NCBI RefSeq assembly: GCF_014650875.1
Contig: NZ_BMVU01000014.1
Coordinates: 90,788 to 154,787 of the forward strand
DNA from: Streptomyces minutiscleroticus
Lineage (GTDB): Bacteria; Actinomycetota; Actinomycetes; Streptomycetales; Streptomycetaceae
Direction of reading: 5' to 3'
DNA: 64,000 bases
Below, one piece after another: positions 47,642 to 58,729 of the stretch (position 1 is its first letter; every line of letters begins with the position of its first letter). Both the position numbers and the translations under genes were made by a program. The notes beneath the pieces were generated by a model. The model did no database searches. It worked only from the letters and a program-made list of their open reading frames with translations, and was not told the origin of the DNA.

Positions 47642-48874
47642 CTACGCGGTCCACTTCTCCCAGGACATGTTCCAGCCGTTGAGGCCGTTGTCCGGGGCGA
47701 TCGTCGCGTCGTCGGAGTTCTTCACCACCACGACGTCGCCGATCATCGACCGGTCGAAGAACCACGCGGCCGCGACCTGGCTGTCGTAGCCGCCCTTGAC
47801 GTCGCGCAGGCCGACGCAGCCGTGGCTGGCGTTGTAGTTGCCGAAGGCGTCGCCTCCCCAGTAGTTGCCGTGGATGAAGGTGCCGGAGTCGGACAGGCGC
47901 ATGGCGTGCGGCACGTCCTTGATGTCGTACTCGCCGCCGTAGCCGACCGTCTCGCCGTTCATCCGCGTCACCTTGAGGCGCTCGCTGATGACCATCCGGC
48001 CGTTCCAGGTGTCGTAGCCGGGCTTGCCGGTGGTGACCGGGATGGTCTTGATGGTCCTGCCGTCGCGCTTGACGGTCATCGTGTGCTTCTTGACGTCGAC
48101 CGTGGAGACCTGGCTGCGGCCGATGGTGAACTTCACCGTCTTGGCCTGCTCGCCGTAGACCCCCGGCCGGCCCTCGACGCCGTCGAGGTTGAGGGCCACC
48201 GTCACCTTCGTGCCGGGCTTCCAGTACTCCTTCGGCCGGAAGTCCAGCCGGTCGTTGCCGAACCAGTGGCCCCGGACGTCCACCGCGGGCTCGGTCTTGA
48301 TCGTGACGGCCTTCTCGACGTCCTCGGGCTGCGTGATGCCCCGGGTGAAGCGGATCGAGAACGGCATGCCCACGCCGACCTTCGACCCGTCCTCGGGCGT
48401 GAAGGTGCCGATGAAGGTGTTCTTCGGCTTCAGCGTGGTGAAGACCGACTCCTCGGTGGTCTCGCGGCCCTCGGAGTCCTCGGCGACCGCGCGCACCTTG
48501 TACTCGGTGGACGCGGCGAGGTGCGTCGCGGGGGCCCAGCCGGTGCCCCCTGCGGTGATCTTCCCCGCTATCCTCCCGCCGTCGGCGTCCTCGACCTCGA
48601 CCTCGGTCAGTTTGCCCCCGGCCGCGGTGACCTTCAGGGCCCCGCTGGTGTCCACGCCGTCGGCGCCGTCCTTCGGCGCTATCGTCACCTTCGCCTGCGA
48701 AGCCGTCGCCTTCGCCGCGGCGGAGCCCTTCTCCTTGCCCCCGGAGCCGGTGTCCGAGCCCCCTCCGCCGCCGCACGCCGTCACGGCGAGCAGCAGCACA
48801 CCGGCCAGCAGCGCCGGCCCCCTCTTGCGTCCCCGTGCGCCAACCGACGCCCCCGATATCGGTCGCCCGTCCAA
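47642..48874 (-). CDS. L,D-transpeptidase lipoprotein (YkuD with Ig-like domains)
   Basis: About 410 residues. The N-terminus is basic, then hydrophobic, ending in the lipobox AVTAC (Cys34). Two beta-rich Ig-like domains follow (about 55-265). The YkuD domain has IHGNYWGG and the catalytic NASHGCVGLRD near residue 360. It makes 3-3 cross-links in peptidoglycan, outside the membrane. The likely start is TTG 48874, because GAGGGGAGAG precedes it at proper spacing and the signal peptide then has normal length; an in-frame ATG at 49000 would put 42 unlikely residues ahead. Confidence 0.92.
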   Translation of the reverse strand: MDGRPISGASVGARGRKRGPALLAGVLLLAVTACGGGGGSDTGSGGKEKGSAAAKATASQAKVTIAPKDGADGVDTSGALKVTAAGGKLTEVEVEDADGGRIAGKITAGGTGWAPATHLAASTEYKVRAVAEDSEGRETTEESVFTTLKPKNTFIGTFTPEDGSKVGVGMPFSIRFTRGITQPEDVEKAVTIKTEPAVDVRGHWFGNDRLDFRPKEYWKPGTKVTVALNLDGVEGRPGVYGEQAKTVKFTIGRSQVSTVDVKKHTMTVKRDGRTIKTIPVTTGKPGYDTWNGRMVISERLKVTRMNGETVGYGGEYDIKDVPHAMRLSDSGTFIHGNYWGGDAFGNYNASHGCVGLRDVKGGYDSQVAAAWFFDRSMIGDVVVVKNSDDATIAPDNGLNGWNMSWEKWTA

Positions 48875-49272
48875 GTCGTCTCTCCCCTCGCACGGCGCGG
48901 CTCGCGTCCGCGCCCCCCGCGCGTCCCGCGCGTACACGGCGTCAATTAACCACATGACCAGCGCCGACGATGCCCCGGGAATGTCACCGTTCCGTTCCAA
49001 GTGCGCCGGTCGGTGATCACGTGTGCGTCGCCGTGCTCCCGTCTCCCTGTCCGTCGGGTTCCCTGCCGGGCCCGTTTTCCACTCCTTTCACGCCGGGTTC
49101 CGCCCGGAGGACGTCCTCACCGGGACCTCCGCGACCGGTCCCTCCTGCGCAAACGTGAGGGAGAGCCGCGCGATGGGCAGAACAGGGGGGAGGACGACAC
49201 GACGGGGAGCCGCGGCCGGGACGCCGCACGCCCCGATGCGTGCCGTTCACCCGAGCCGCTGGAGGCTGAACA
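48875..49272. promoter_or_regulatory. 398-bp divergent promoter region
   Basis: Between the divergent transpeptidase and glgX genes. It contains a locally A/T-richer spot (GTCAATTAACCACATGACC, 48939-48957). I see no clear operator or hairpin and assign no promoter boxes. Confidence 0.4.
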
Positions 49273-51558
<2,286 letters not shown>

Positions 51559-51630
51559 GCCCCCCGGACCAGTGGTTCCGGGCCGAAATCCGGTGGGCGC
51601 CGGCGGAGCCGAAACGTAGGCTCCCCCGTG

Positions 51631-53781
51631 ATGGCCACCACACGTGTAGACACCAAGGATCGCAGGGGGCGTCCGGCCGCCGGGGACCCGGCCGACCGGA
51701 CGGGGCGGGCGGACCGGGCGGACCCGCCCGCCCGTCCGGACGCGCCGCCGCGCAGGGACCGCTCCGCCGTACGCAGTCTGCTGCGCCTGTGGCCGTACGT
51801 ACGGCCCGTGCGCGCGCGGTGGTTCACGGCGGCCGTCGTCGCCGTCGTCGCCTCCTGCACGGGCCTGGTGATCCCGCTCGTGCTGAAGTGGATCGTGGAC
51901 GGGCCGGTCGCGGACCGCGATCCGCGCGGGGTGTGGCTCGGCGCGCTGTACCTGCTGCTGATCGGCGTCGCGGAGGCGCTGCTGTTCGGGCTGCGGCGGT
52001 GGCTGGTGGCGCGGCCGCTGGCGGGCGTCGAGGCGGGCATGCGGGCCGAGCTCTACCGGCACCTGCAGCGGCTGCCGGTCGCCTTCCACGACCGCTGGGC
52101 CTCGGGCCAGCTGCTGTCGCGCGGCACCACGGACCTGATGCTGGTGCGGATGTTCCTCGCCTTCCCGCTGACGTTCCTGCTGGTCAACTCGGTGACCATC
52201 CTGGTGGGCATGATCATCATGCTGGTCCAGGACTGGGTGCTCGGGCTGGTGCTGCTGGTGCCCGCCGTTCCGGTGATGATCGTGTGCTGGCTCTTCGAGA
52301 AGAAGTACGCCCTGGTGGCGCGGCAGGCACAGGACCAGGTCGGCGACCTGACGACGGTCGTCGAGGAGAGCGTGCTCGGCATCCGCATCGTCAAGGGGTT
52401 CGGCCGGCACCGCAGCCAGGCGCGCGCCTTCCACGAGCTGTCCCGGACCCTGCGCGGCACGGAGCTGGCCAAGGCCCGGCTGCTGGCGGCCATCTGGCTG
52501 GTGATCGTGACGCTGCCGGAGCTGGCGATCGGCGCCGCACTGGTGCTCGGCACGGTCCGGGTCTCCGACGGCGAGCTGTCCGCGGGCACGCTGGTGGCCT
52601 TCCTCTCCACGGCCCTCGCCCTGCGCTGGCCCATCGACTCCATCGGCTTCCTGCTGGCCATGAGCCAGGAGGCGGCGACGGCGACGGAACGGTACTTCGA
52701 GGTGATGGACGCGGAGCAGGAACGGGAACGGGAGCGGACGCCGGAGTCCGCATCGGCCGCGGGCACGGCCGCAGCCACGGCCACGGGGGACGCCGAAGCC
52801 GAGGTCGTCCCGGATTCCCGTCCGACAGCAGACGCGGCCGAGGGCTCCTCCGAGGCCGCCCCGGACTCCCGTACGGCGGTGGGCTCCGCCTCCGGTGCGG
52901 CCGCGGACCCCCGCCCGGCGGCGGACGCGGCTGCGGTCCGCGCCGGGGAGGGCGCGGGAGGCGGTGAGCCTCAGGGCACCGGCGGGCTGCGCTTCGACGG
53001 GGTCGCCTTCCGGTACCCGGACGCGCCCGCCGACGCGCCGCCCGTGCTGGCCCGCATCGACCTGCACATCCGGCCCGGCGAGACGATGGCCCTGGTGGGG
53101 GCGACGGGATCGGGCAAGACCACGCTCACCGCGCTCATCCCCCGGCTGCACGAGGCGACCGCGGGCCGCATCACCCTGGACGGCACCGACATCACCGCGA
53201 TGTCCCGGCGGGAGCTGCGCACGCTCGTCGCCGTCGCCTTCGAGGAGCCCACCCTCTTCTCCGCCACCGTCGGCGAGAACGTCCTGATGGGCGCCGCCCC
53301 CGACGCGGGCGAGGCCGAGCTGGCCCGGGCGCTCTCCGTGGCCCAGGCCGACTTCGCGCACGACCTGCCGCAGGGCACGGACACCCAGGTCGGCGAGCAG
53401 GGGCTCAGCCTCTCCGGCGGCCAGCGCCAGCGGCTCGCCCTGGCCAGGGCGGTCGTCGGCCGTCCCCGCTTCCTCGTCCTGGACGACCCGCTGTCCGCCC
53501 TGGACGTGCACACGGAGGCGCTGGTGGAGGCCGCCCTGCGGCGCGTCCTGGCGGAGACGACCGCGCTGGTCGTGGCGCACCGACCGTCCACGGTCCTGCT
53601 CGCCGACCGCGTCGCCCTGCTCTCGCGGGGCCGCATCGCCGCCGTGGGCACGCACCACGAACTGCTGCGCACGAACGCCGAGTACGCCTGGCTGATGTCC
53701 GGCGCCACGGAGGCCGGCGCCGCCGGGACCGGCGCCCCGACGTCCCGTACGGAGAAGACGGAGAAGGAGGCCGGACGATGA
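51631..53781 (+). CDS. ABC exporter half-transporter, degenerate-site subunit
   Basis: About 716 residues: a six-TM exporter domain (50-350), then an unusual Ala/Glu/Asp-rich linker of some 90 residues, then the ATPase domain. Walker A is GATGSGKTTL and the signature LSGGQRQRLALARA, but the Q-loop reads AFEEPTLFS (Glu for Gln) and Walker B ends LVLDDPLSALD, with Asp where the catalytic Glu belongs. That pattern marks the degenerate-site partner of a heterodimeric exporter. It overlaps the next gene by four bases. Either ATG 51631 or GTG 51628 can start it. Substrate unknown. Confidence 0.9.
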   Translation: MATTRVDTKDRRGRPAAGDPADRTGRADRADPPARPDAPPRRDRSAVRSLLRLWPYVRPVRARWFTAAVVAVVASCTGLVIPLVLKWIVDGPVADRDPRGVWLGALYLLLIGVAEALLFGLRRWLVARPLAGVEAGMRAELYRHLQRLPVAFHDRWASGQLLSRGTTDLMLVRMFLAFPLTFLLVNSVTILVGMIIMLVQDWVLGLVLLVPAVPVMIVCWLFEKKYALVARQAQDQVGDLTTVVEESVLGIRIVKGFGRHRSQARAFHELSRTLRGTELAKARLLAAIWLVIVTLPELAIGAALVLGTVRVSDGELSAGTLVAFLSTALALRWPIDSIGFLLAMSQEAATATERYFEVMDAEQERERERTPESASAAGTAAATATGDAEAEVVPDSRPTADAAEGSSEAAPDSRTAVGSASGAAADPRPAADAAAVRAGEGAGGGEPQGTGGLRFDGVAFRYPDAPADAPPVLARIDLHIRPGETMALVGATGSGKTTLTALIPRLHEATAGRITLDGTDITAMSRRELRTLVAVAFEEPTLFSATVGENVLMGAAPDAGEAELARALSVAQADFAHDLPQGTDTQVGEQGLSLSGGQRQRLALARAVVGRPRFLVLDDPLSALDVHTEALVEAALRRVLAETTALVVAHRPSTVLLADRVALLSRGRIAAVGTHHELLRTNAEYAWLMSGATEAGAAGTGAPTSRTEKTEKEAGR

Positions 53782-55640
53782 CGGCGCCCCCGACGACCGC
53801 GGCGACCGCGCCGGCCGACGACGGGGCCGCGAAGCGGCACGACGGCGGCGGCGACCCCTTCGACCGCGACGCCCTGCCCGCGCCCCCCGGCGCGACGACC
53901 GCGCTGCTGCGCTCCCTGCTCGCCCCGCTCAGGGCCCGCGTGGCCGTGGCGACGCTGCTGCTCCTGCTCCAGCAGGCGGCCGTGCAGGCGGGCCCGCTGC
54001 TCGTCGCGTACGCCATCGACCGCGCCGTGCCCGCGCTGCGGGACCACGACACCGGACCGCTGGTCATGGTGGCCGCGGCGTACCTGCTGTGCGCGGGCCT
54101 GTCGGGCGGTCTGCAGTACGCCTTCATCGTGGCGTCCGCCCGCATCAACCAGGACGTGCTGCTCGACCTGCGCGGCCGGATCTTCCGGCACGCGCAGGCG
54201 CTCAGCGTCGACTTCCACGAGCGCTACACCTCGGGCCGGCTGATCTCCCGGTCCACGACGGACGTCGAGTCGCTGCGCGAGCTGCTCAGCGAGGGCCTGC
54301 AGGAGCTCATCGCCGTCGTCCTGTCCTTCGTCTACATCTCGGCGATGCTGCTCTGGCTCGACCTGGGCCTGGGCGCAGTCGCCGTGGCGTCCTTCGGGCC
54401 GCTGTACCTCCTGGTGCGGCGCTACCGCCGCCGCGCCGACCGGATCTTCCAGCTGCGCTCGACCGCCATCGCCGCCGTCATCGTGAAGTTCGCCGAGACG
54501 ATGAACGGCATCCGGCCCGTGCGCGCCTTCCGTCGCGAGGAGGCCAACGACGGCGCGTTCCGCGTCCTGAACCGGCGGCACGAGCGCACCAACGGCGACG
54601 CCCTGCTGGAGATGGCCCAGTACGTCGTCGGCTCGCGGCTGGTCGCCAACACGGCGGTCGCCGGGATCGTGCTGTGGGGCGCGTACCGGGTGGCGTCGGG
54701 TTCGCTGGCGCTCGGCGTGCTGGCCGCGGCGGTGCTCTACCTGCGGCGGCTGTACGACCCGATCGACCGCCTCGGCATGTTCCTGAACTCCTACCAGTCG
54801 GCGGCCGCCTCGCTGGAGAAGATCGCGGGGCTGCTGGCCCAGGTGCCGTCCGTACCGGAGCCCTCCGCGCCGCGCCCGCTGCCCGAGCGGCGCTCCGCGC
54901 GGCCGGGGCGCGAGGTGGTCTTCGACGAGGTGCGCTTCGCGTACCGCACCGGCGGCGAGGTGCTGCCGCGCTTCTCGCTGACGCTGCCGGCCGGGCAGAC
55001 CGTCGCCGTGGTCGGTTCGACGGGCGCGGGCAAGTCGACGCTGGCCAAGCTGCTGGCGCGGTTCTACGACCCGTCCGACGGACGCGTGCTGCTGGACGGC
55101 GTCGACCTGCGCGACCTGGCGACGCCGGAGCTGCGGCGCGGCGTGGTGATGGTGACGCAGGAGGCGTTCCTGTTCTCCGGCACGGTCGCCGAGAACATCG
55201 CCGTCGGCCGTCCCGACGCCACCCGCGAGGAGATCGAGCAGGCGGCGAAGGCGATCGGCGCGCACGACTTCATCAGCGGCCTGCCCGACGGCTACGACAC
55301 CGACGTACGCAAGCGGGGCGGCCGTATCTCGGCCGGTCAGCGGCAGTTGGTGGCCTTCGCGCGGGCACTGCTGGCCGATCCGGCGGTGCTGATCCTGGAC
55401 GAGGCGACCAGTTCGCTGGACATCCCCGGCGAGCGGGCGGTGCAGCGCGCGATGCTCACGGTGCTGCGGGGCCGGACCGCGGTCGTGATCGCCCACCGGC
55501 TGTCGACGGTGGAGATCGCCGACCGGGTGCTGGTCATGGAGCACGGCCGCATCGTCGAGGACGGCGCCCCGGACGAACTGATCGCGGGCACCGGCCGCTT
55601 CGCCGACCTCCACCGCGCCTGGCGCGACAGCCTGGCCTGA
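53778..55640 (+). CDS. ABC exporter half-transporter, catalytic subunit
   Basis: 620 residues: six-TM domain, then ATPase with Walker A GSTGAGKSTL, Q-loop VMVTQEAFLFSG, Walker B LILDEATSSLD with the catalytic Glu, and H-loop VIAHRLST. The signature is ISAGQRQLVAFARAL (ISAGQ rather than LSGGQ). It pairs with the preceding gene's product, to which it is coupled by an ATGA overlap. Relatives are multidrug- or lipid-type exporters, but no substrate can be assigned. Confidence 0.93.
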   Translation: MTAPPTTAATAPADDGAAKRHDGGGDPFDRDALPAPPGATTALLRSLLAPLRARVAVATLLLLLQQAAVQAGPLLVAYAIDRAVPALRDHDTGPLVMVAAAYLLCAGLSGGLQYAFIVASARINQDVLLDLRGRIFRHAQALSVDFHERYTSGRLISRSTTDVESLRELLSEGLQELIAVVLSFVYISAMLLWLDLGLGAVAVASFGPLYLLVRRYRRRADRIFQLRSTAIAAVIVKFAETMNGIRPVRAFRREEANDGAFRVLNRRHERTNGDALLEMAQYVVGSRLVANTAVAGIVLWGAYRVASGSLALGVLAAAVLYLRRLYDPIDRLGMFLNSYQSAAASLEKIAGLLAQVPSVPEPSAPRPLPERRSARPGREVVFDEVRFAYRTGGEVLPRFSLTLPAGQTVAVVGSTGAGKSTLAKLLARFYDPSDGRVLLDGVDLRDLATPELRRGVVMVTQEAFLFSGTVAENIAVGRPDATREEIEQAAKAIGAHDFISGLPDGYDTDVRKRGGRISAGQRQLVAFARALLADPAVLILDEATSSLDIPGERAVQRAMLTVLRGRTAVVIAHRLSTVEIADRVLVMEHGRIVEDGAPDELIAGTGRFADLHRAWRDSLA

Positions 55641-56294
55641 CCCCGCGCCCCGGTCCCTCCCGGGACATCCGGCCCGTCCCCGCTCGTAAGGACCGGGGCG
55701 GCCGGCGGGAGCCGCGCGGATACGGCCGCTCCGCGGACCCGGCCGCACCCGTGCCCGGCGTCCCTGCGAGGTTCCCGATGTCCCGGAGGACCGGCCCGCA
55801 CGGCGAGAACCGGGACGGCCCGCGGGCGCGGCGGTCCCGCGCCCCGCACCGGACCCCGCCCGGCGCGCAGCCGGTCCGCGTCCGACCCATCGATTCCGGA
55901 CAACGGCCCCGTCGCTCGCGGCGGTGTCCGCGGTTTCCGGCCGGGGCGGTGCCGTGCGGTCGGTCGCGCGGTCGCGGCGACGGCGTGCGGGGCCGGCCGG
56001 GACGCCCCGCGCGTCCACCGGGCGCCCCGGGCGGTACCGCGTACCACCGGCGGGCCGCGGCTGCGCGGGCCCGGCGGCGCCCGGCGCACGGTCGCGTACC
56101 GCCGCGCTGCGTCCTGAAGTGGCCGACAAAGCCTGGCAGTTGTCGTTCGAGTGCTAGGCGGGCGGGGAAGCCGGTCCCGCCGGACGCAGGTGACCGGCGT
56201 TCCCGCAGACCGGAGCGCATGTGCCCGCGCCCGCGCCCCTCCGCTCCCGACGGGTCTTTACCGCACCCGTCCCCTCTCTTTGCCCACCCTTTAA

Positions 56295-56303
56295 GGGGGG
56301 GGG
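56295..56303 (+). repeat. Nine-G homopolymer upstream of the protease
   Basis: Nine consecutive Gs directly follow CCCTTTAA, so the segment can form a short C/G hairpin. It is the longest mononucleotide run I noticed and is prone to slippage. Confidence 0.7.
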
Positions 56304-56328
56304 CGAGTCCGCATTGCGTACTCCGATC

Positions 56329-56356
56329 TTCGGACAACGGACGATTTTCGGCCAAC
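56329..56356 (+). promoter_or_regulatory. Direct repeats upstream of the M4 protease gene
   Basis: TTCGGACAAC (56329-56338) and TTCGGCCAAC (56347-56356) differ at one base and start 18 bp apart; a TCCGA/TCGGA palindrome overlaps the first. This is about 140 bp before the gene, a plausible activator or repressor site. Confidence 0.45.
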
Positions 56357-56497
56357 CTGTCTTTGCCCCACTGACATGTACGCGTCCTGCCTGGCACTGT
56401 TCACACCGCACGGCAGTCCCGCACAGCACCCGCATCGCACGTCGCCCCGCCGACCGGCACCCCACGCCGTTCGGACCACCCCCACGAAGGAGCTCGC

Positions 56498-58153
56498 GTG
56501 ACCCCCTTCTACGCGCGTCACAAGCGGACCACCCTCGCCATCGCCACCGCCGTGGCGGCCGGAGCACTCCTCACCACCGGAATGACGGCCGGCGCCTCCG
56601 CCCAGACGCCCGCGTCCCAGGGCGGCACCACCCTCGCCGCGGCCCCGACCCAGCTCACCCCCTCCGCCCGCACCGCGCTGATCAAGGAGGCCGACGCCGC
56701 CACCGCGCGGACGGCCGACTCCATAGGTCTCGGCGCCAAGGAGAAGCTGGTCGTCAGAGACGTCGTCAAGGACGCCGACGGAACGCTGCACACGCGCTAC
56801 GAGCGCACCTACGACGGCCTCCCCGTCCTCGGCGGCGACCTGGTCGTCCACGAGTCGAAGGCCGGCAAAATCGAGAGCGTCACCAAGGCGACGAAGGCCA
56901 CCATCGAGGTCGCCTCCGTGAGCCCGAAGATCGCCGCCTCGAAAGCCGAGAAGCAGGCCCTGACCGCCGCCAAGGCCGAGGGCTCCACCGCGACCGAGGC
57001 CGACCGGGCGCCCCGCAAGGTGGTCTGGGCCGCCGACGGCAAGCCCGTCCTCGCCTACGAGACCGTCGTCGGCGGTCTGCAGGACGACGGCACCCCGAAC
57101 GAGCTGCACGTCGTCACCGACGCCGCGACCGGCGAGAAGCTCTACGAGTACCAGGGCGTCCAGACCGGCAGCGGCAAGAGCCTGTACTCCGGCACCGTCA
57201 CCCTCGGCACCACCAAGTCCGGCACGACGTACCAGCTGAACGACGCCTCGCGCGGCGGCCACAAGACGTACAACCTCGCGCGCGGCACCTCCGGCACCGG
57301 CACGCTGTTCACCGACGCCGACGACGTCTGGGGCACCGGCGTCGCCTCCAGCTCCTCCACCGACCAGACCGCCGCCGTCGACGCCGCCTACGGCGCCCAG
57401 GTGACCTGGGACTTCTACAAGAACACCTTCGGCCGCAACGGCATCAAGAACAACGGCGTGGCGGCGTACTCCCGGGTCCACTACAGCAGCGGCTACGTCA
57501 ACGCCTTCTGGTCCGACAGCTGCTTCTGCATGACCTACGGCGACGGCTCGGGCAACACCCACCCGCTGACCTCGCTGGACGTGGCGGCCCACGAGATGAG
57601 CCACGGCGTCACCTCCAACACCGCGGGCCTGAACTACAGCGGCGAGTCCGGCGGCCTGAACGAGGCGACCTCCGACATCTTCGCCACCGCGGTGGAGTTC
57701 TACGCCGCCAACGCCAGCGACCCCGGTGACTACCTCATCGGCGAGAAGATCAACATCAACGGCAACGGCACCCCGCTGCGCTACATGGACAAGCCCAGCA
57801 AGGACGGCGCGTCCAAGGACTACTGGTCCTCGTCGCTCGGCAGCGTCGACGTGCACTACTCGTCCGGCCCGGCCAACCACTTCTTCTACCTGCTGAGCGA
57901 GGGCAGCGGCGCCAAGACGGTCAACGGCGTCAGCTACAACTCCCCGACCTACAACGGCTCGACGGTCACCGGCATCGGCCGCGACAAGGCCATCCAGATC
58001 TGGTACAAGGCCCTGACCACGTACATGACGTCCACGACGAAGTACTCGGGCGCCCGCACGGCGACGCTGAACGCGGCGTCGGCGCTGTACGGCTCCACCA
58101 GCGCGGAGTACAAGGCCGTGAACGCGGCCTGGGCCGCGATCAACGTGAGCTGA
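56498..58153 (+). CDS. Secreted neutral zinc metalloprotease (M4, thermolysin family)
   Basis: 551 residues. A Sec signal peptide ends near GASAQT (about residue 36). The propeptide holds FTP (TRYERTYDGLPVLGGDLVVH) and PepSY regions. The peptidase domain has VAAHEMSHGVTSN, the HEXXH zinc site near residue 365, and GGLNEATSDIF with the third ligand Glu. It ends right after the catalytic domain. It is exported, self-processed and degrades external proteins; the peptide ABC importer could use the products. GTG 56498 follows AAGGAG at six bases. A terminator follows. Confidence 0.95.
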   Translation: MTPFYARHKRTTLAIATAVAAGALLTTGMTAGASAQTPASQGGTTLAAAPTQLTPSARTALIKEADAATARTADSIGLGAKEKLVVRDVVKDADGTLHTRYERTYDGLPVLGGDLVVHESKAGKIESVTKATKATIEVASVSPKIAASKAEKQALTAAKAEGSTATEADRAPRKVVWAADGKPVLAYETVVGGLQDDGTPNELHVVTDAATGEKLYEYQGVQTGSGKSLYSGTVTLGTTKSGTTYQLNDASRGGHKTYNLARGTSGTGTLFTDADDVWGTGVASSSSTDQTAAVDAAYGAQVTWDFYKNTFGRNGIKNNGVAAYSRVHYSSGYVNAFWSDSCFCMTYGDGSGNTHPLTSLDVAAHEMSHGVTSNTAGLNYSGESGGLNEATSDIFATAVEFYAANASDPGDYLIGEKININGNGTPLRYMDKPSKDGASKDYWSSSLGSVDVHYSSGPANHFFYLLSEGSGAKTVNGVSYNSPTYNGSTVTGIGRDKAIQIWYKALTTYMTSTTKYSGARTATLNAASALYGSTSAEYKAVNAAWAAINVS

Positions 58154-58174
58154 CCGGCAGCACATGCGCAACAG

Positions 58175-58209
58175 GCGGTCCCCGGAGCCACACAGGTTCC
58201 GGGGACCGC
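58175..58209 (+). terminator. Terminator after the M4 protease
   Basis: GCGGTCCCCGGA (58175-58186) pairs perfectly with TCCGGGGACCGC (58198-58209), eleven-base loop, 22 bases past the stop codon. Confidence 0.8.
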
Positions 58210-58225
58210 TCTACGCTTGGTGGGC

Positions 58226-58723
58226 ATGTCCTTCACGTACGAGCCCGTGGGAGCGACGCGCTCGGGAGAACTCCCGGCCGGTTTCCATCACCTGAACGTC
58301 AGAACCCGCATCGGCGAGGACGTCTTCCGCCGGGCCGCCGACGCCGTCCTGTCCTGGCGCATGCACCGGGCCATGGGCGTCGCCATGGACACGGCCGCGG
58401 AGACCGCGGCCCCGGGCGTCGACGTGACCGTGGGCCTCGGCCCGGTGAAGGCGCCCTGCCGGGTGGTCTGGACGGTGGACGAACGCCGCCGCGCCGGCTG
58501 GGCCTACGGCACGCTGCCCGGCCACCCGGAGTCCGGCGAGGAGGCGTTCCTCGTGGAGGCCACCGGCGACGGCACCGTGTGGCTGACCGTCACGGCCTAC
58601 AGCCGCCCCGCCTCCTGGCTGGCGCGTGCTGGAGGCCCCGTGACCAGGGGATTCCAGCACGCGTACGCCCGCCGGTGCGGCGTGGTGCTGCGGCGGCTGT
58701 GCGCCGGGCCCGCCGGCGCGTGA
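58226..58723 (+). CDS. DUF1990 protein
   Basis: 165 residues from ATG 58226. FTYEPVGATRSGELPAGFHH is the typical DUF1990 opening, with IGEDVFRRAADAVLSWRMHR, then PCRVVWTVDE and WAYGTLPGHPESGEEAF. The family is widespread in actinobacteria and has no proven function. It starts 16 bases past the protease terminator and has no clear ribosome site; TTG or GTG codons just upstream are alternative starts. It ends six bases from the end of the convergent glgP. Confidence 0.85.
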   Translation: MSFTYEPVGATRSGELPAGFHHLNVRTRIGEDVFRRAADAVLSWRMHRAMGVAMDTAAETAAPGVDVTVGLGPVKAPCRVVWTVDERRRAGWAYGTLPGHPESGEEAFLVEATGDGTVWLTVTAYSRPASWLARAGGPVTRGFQHAYARRCGVVLRRLCAGPAGA

Positions 58724-58729
58724 GCCCCG

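Larger units (their letters stand above)
55641..56497. other. 857-bp non-coding region before the M4 protease
   Basis: The left two thirds are G+C-rich low-complexity sequence with open but unsupported frames. The right part (56275-56400) is A/T-richer and holds a nine-G tract and paired direct repeats, the likely promoter region of the protease. Confidence 0.55.

Noticed and set aside
56120..56157. CIRCE-like heat-shock operator (GAGTGCTAG)
   Set aside because: Only one half-site is present and no inverted partner or chaperone gene follows.
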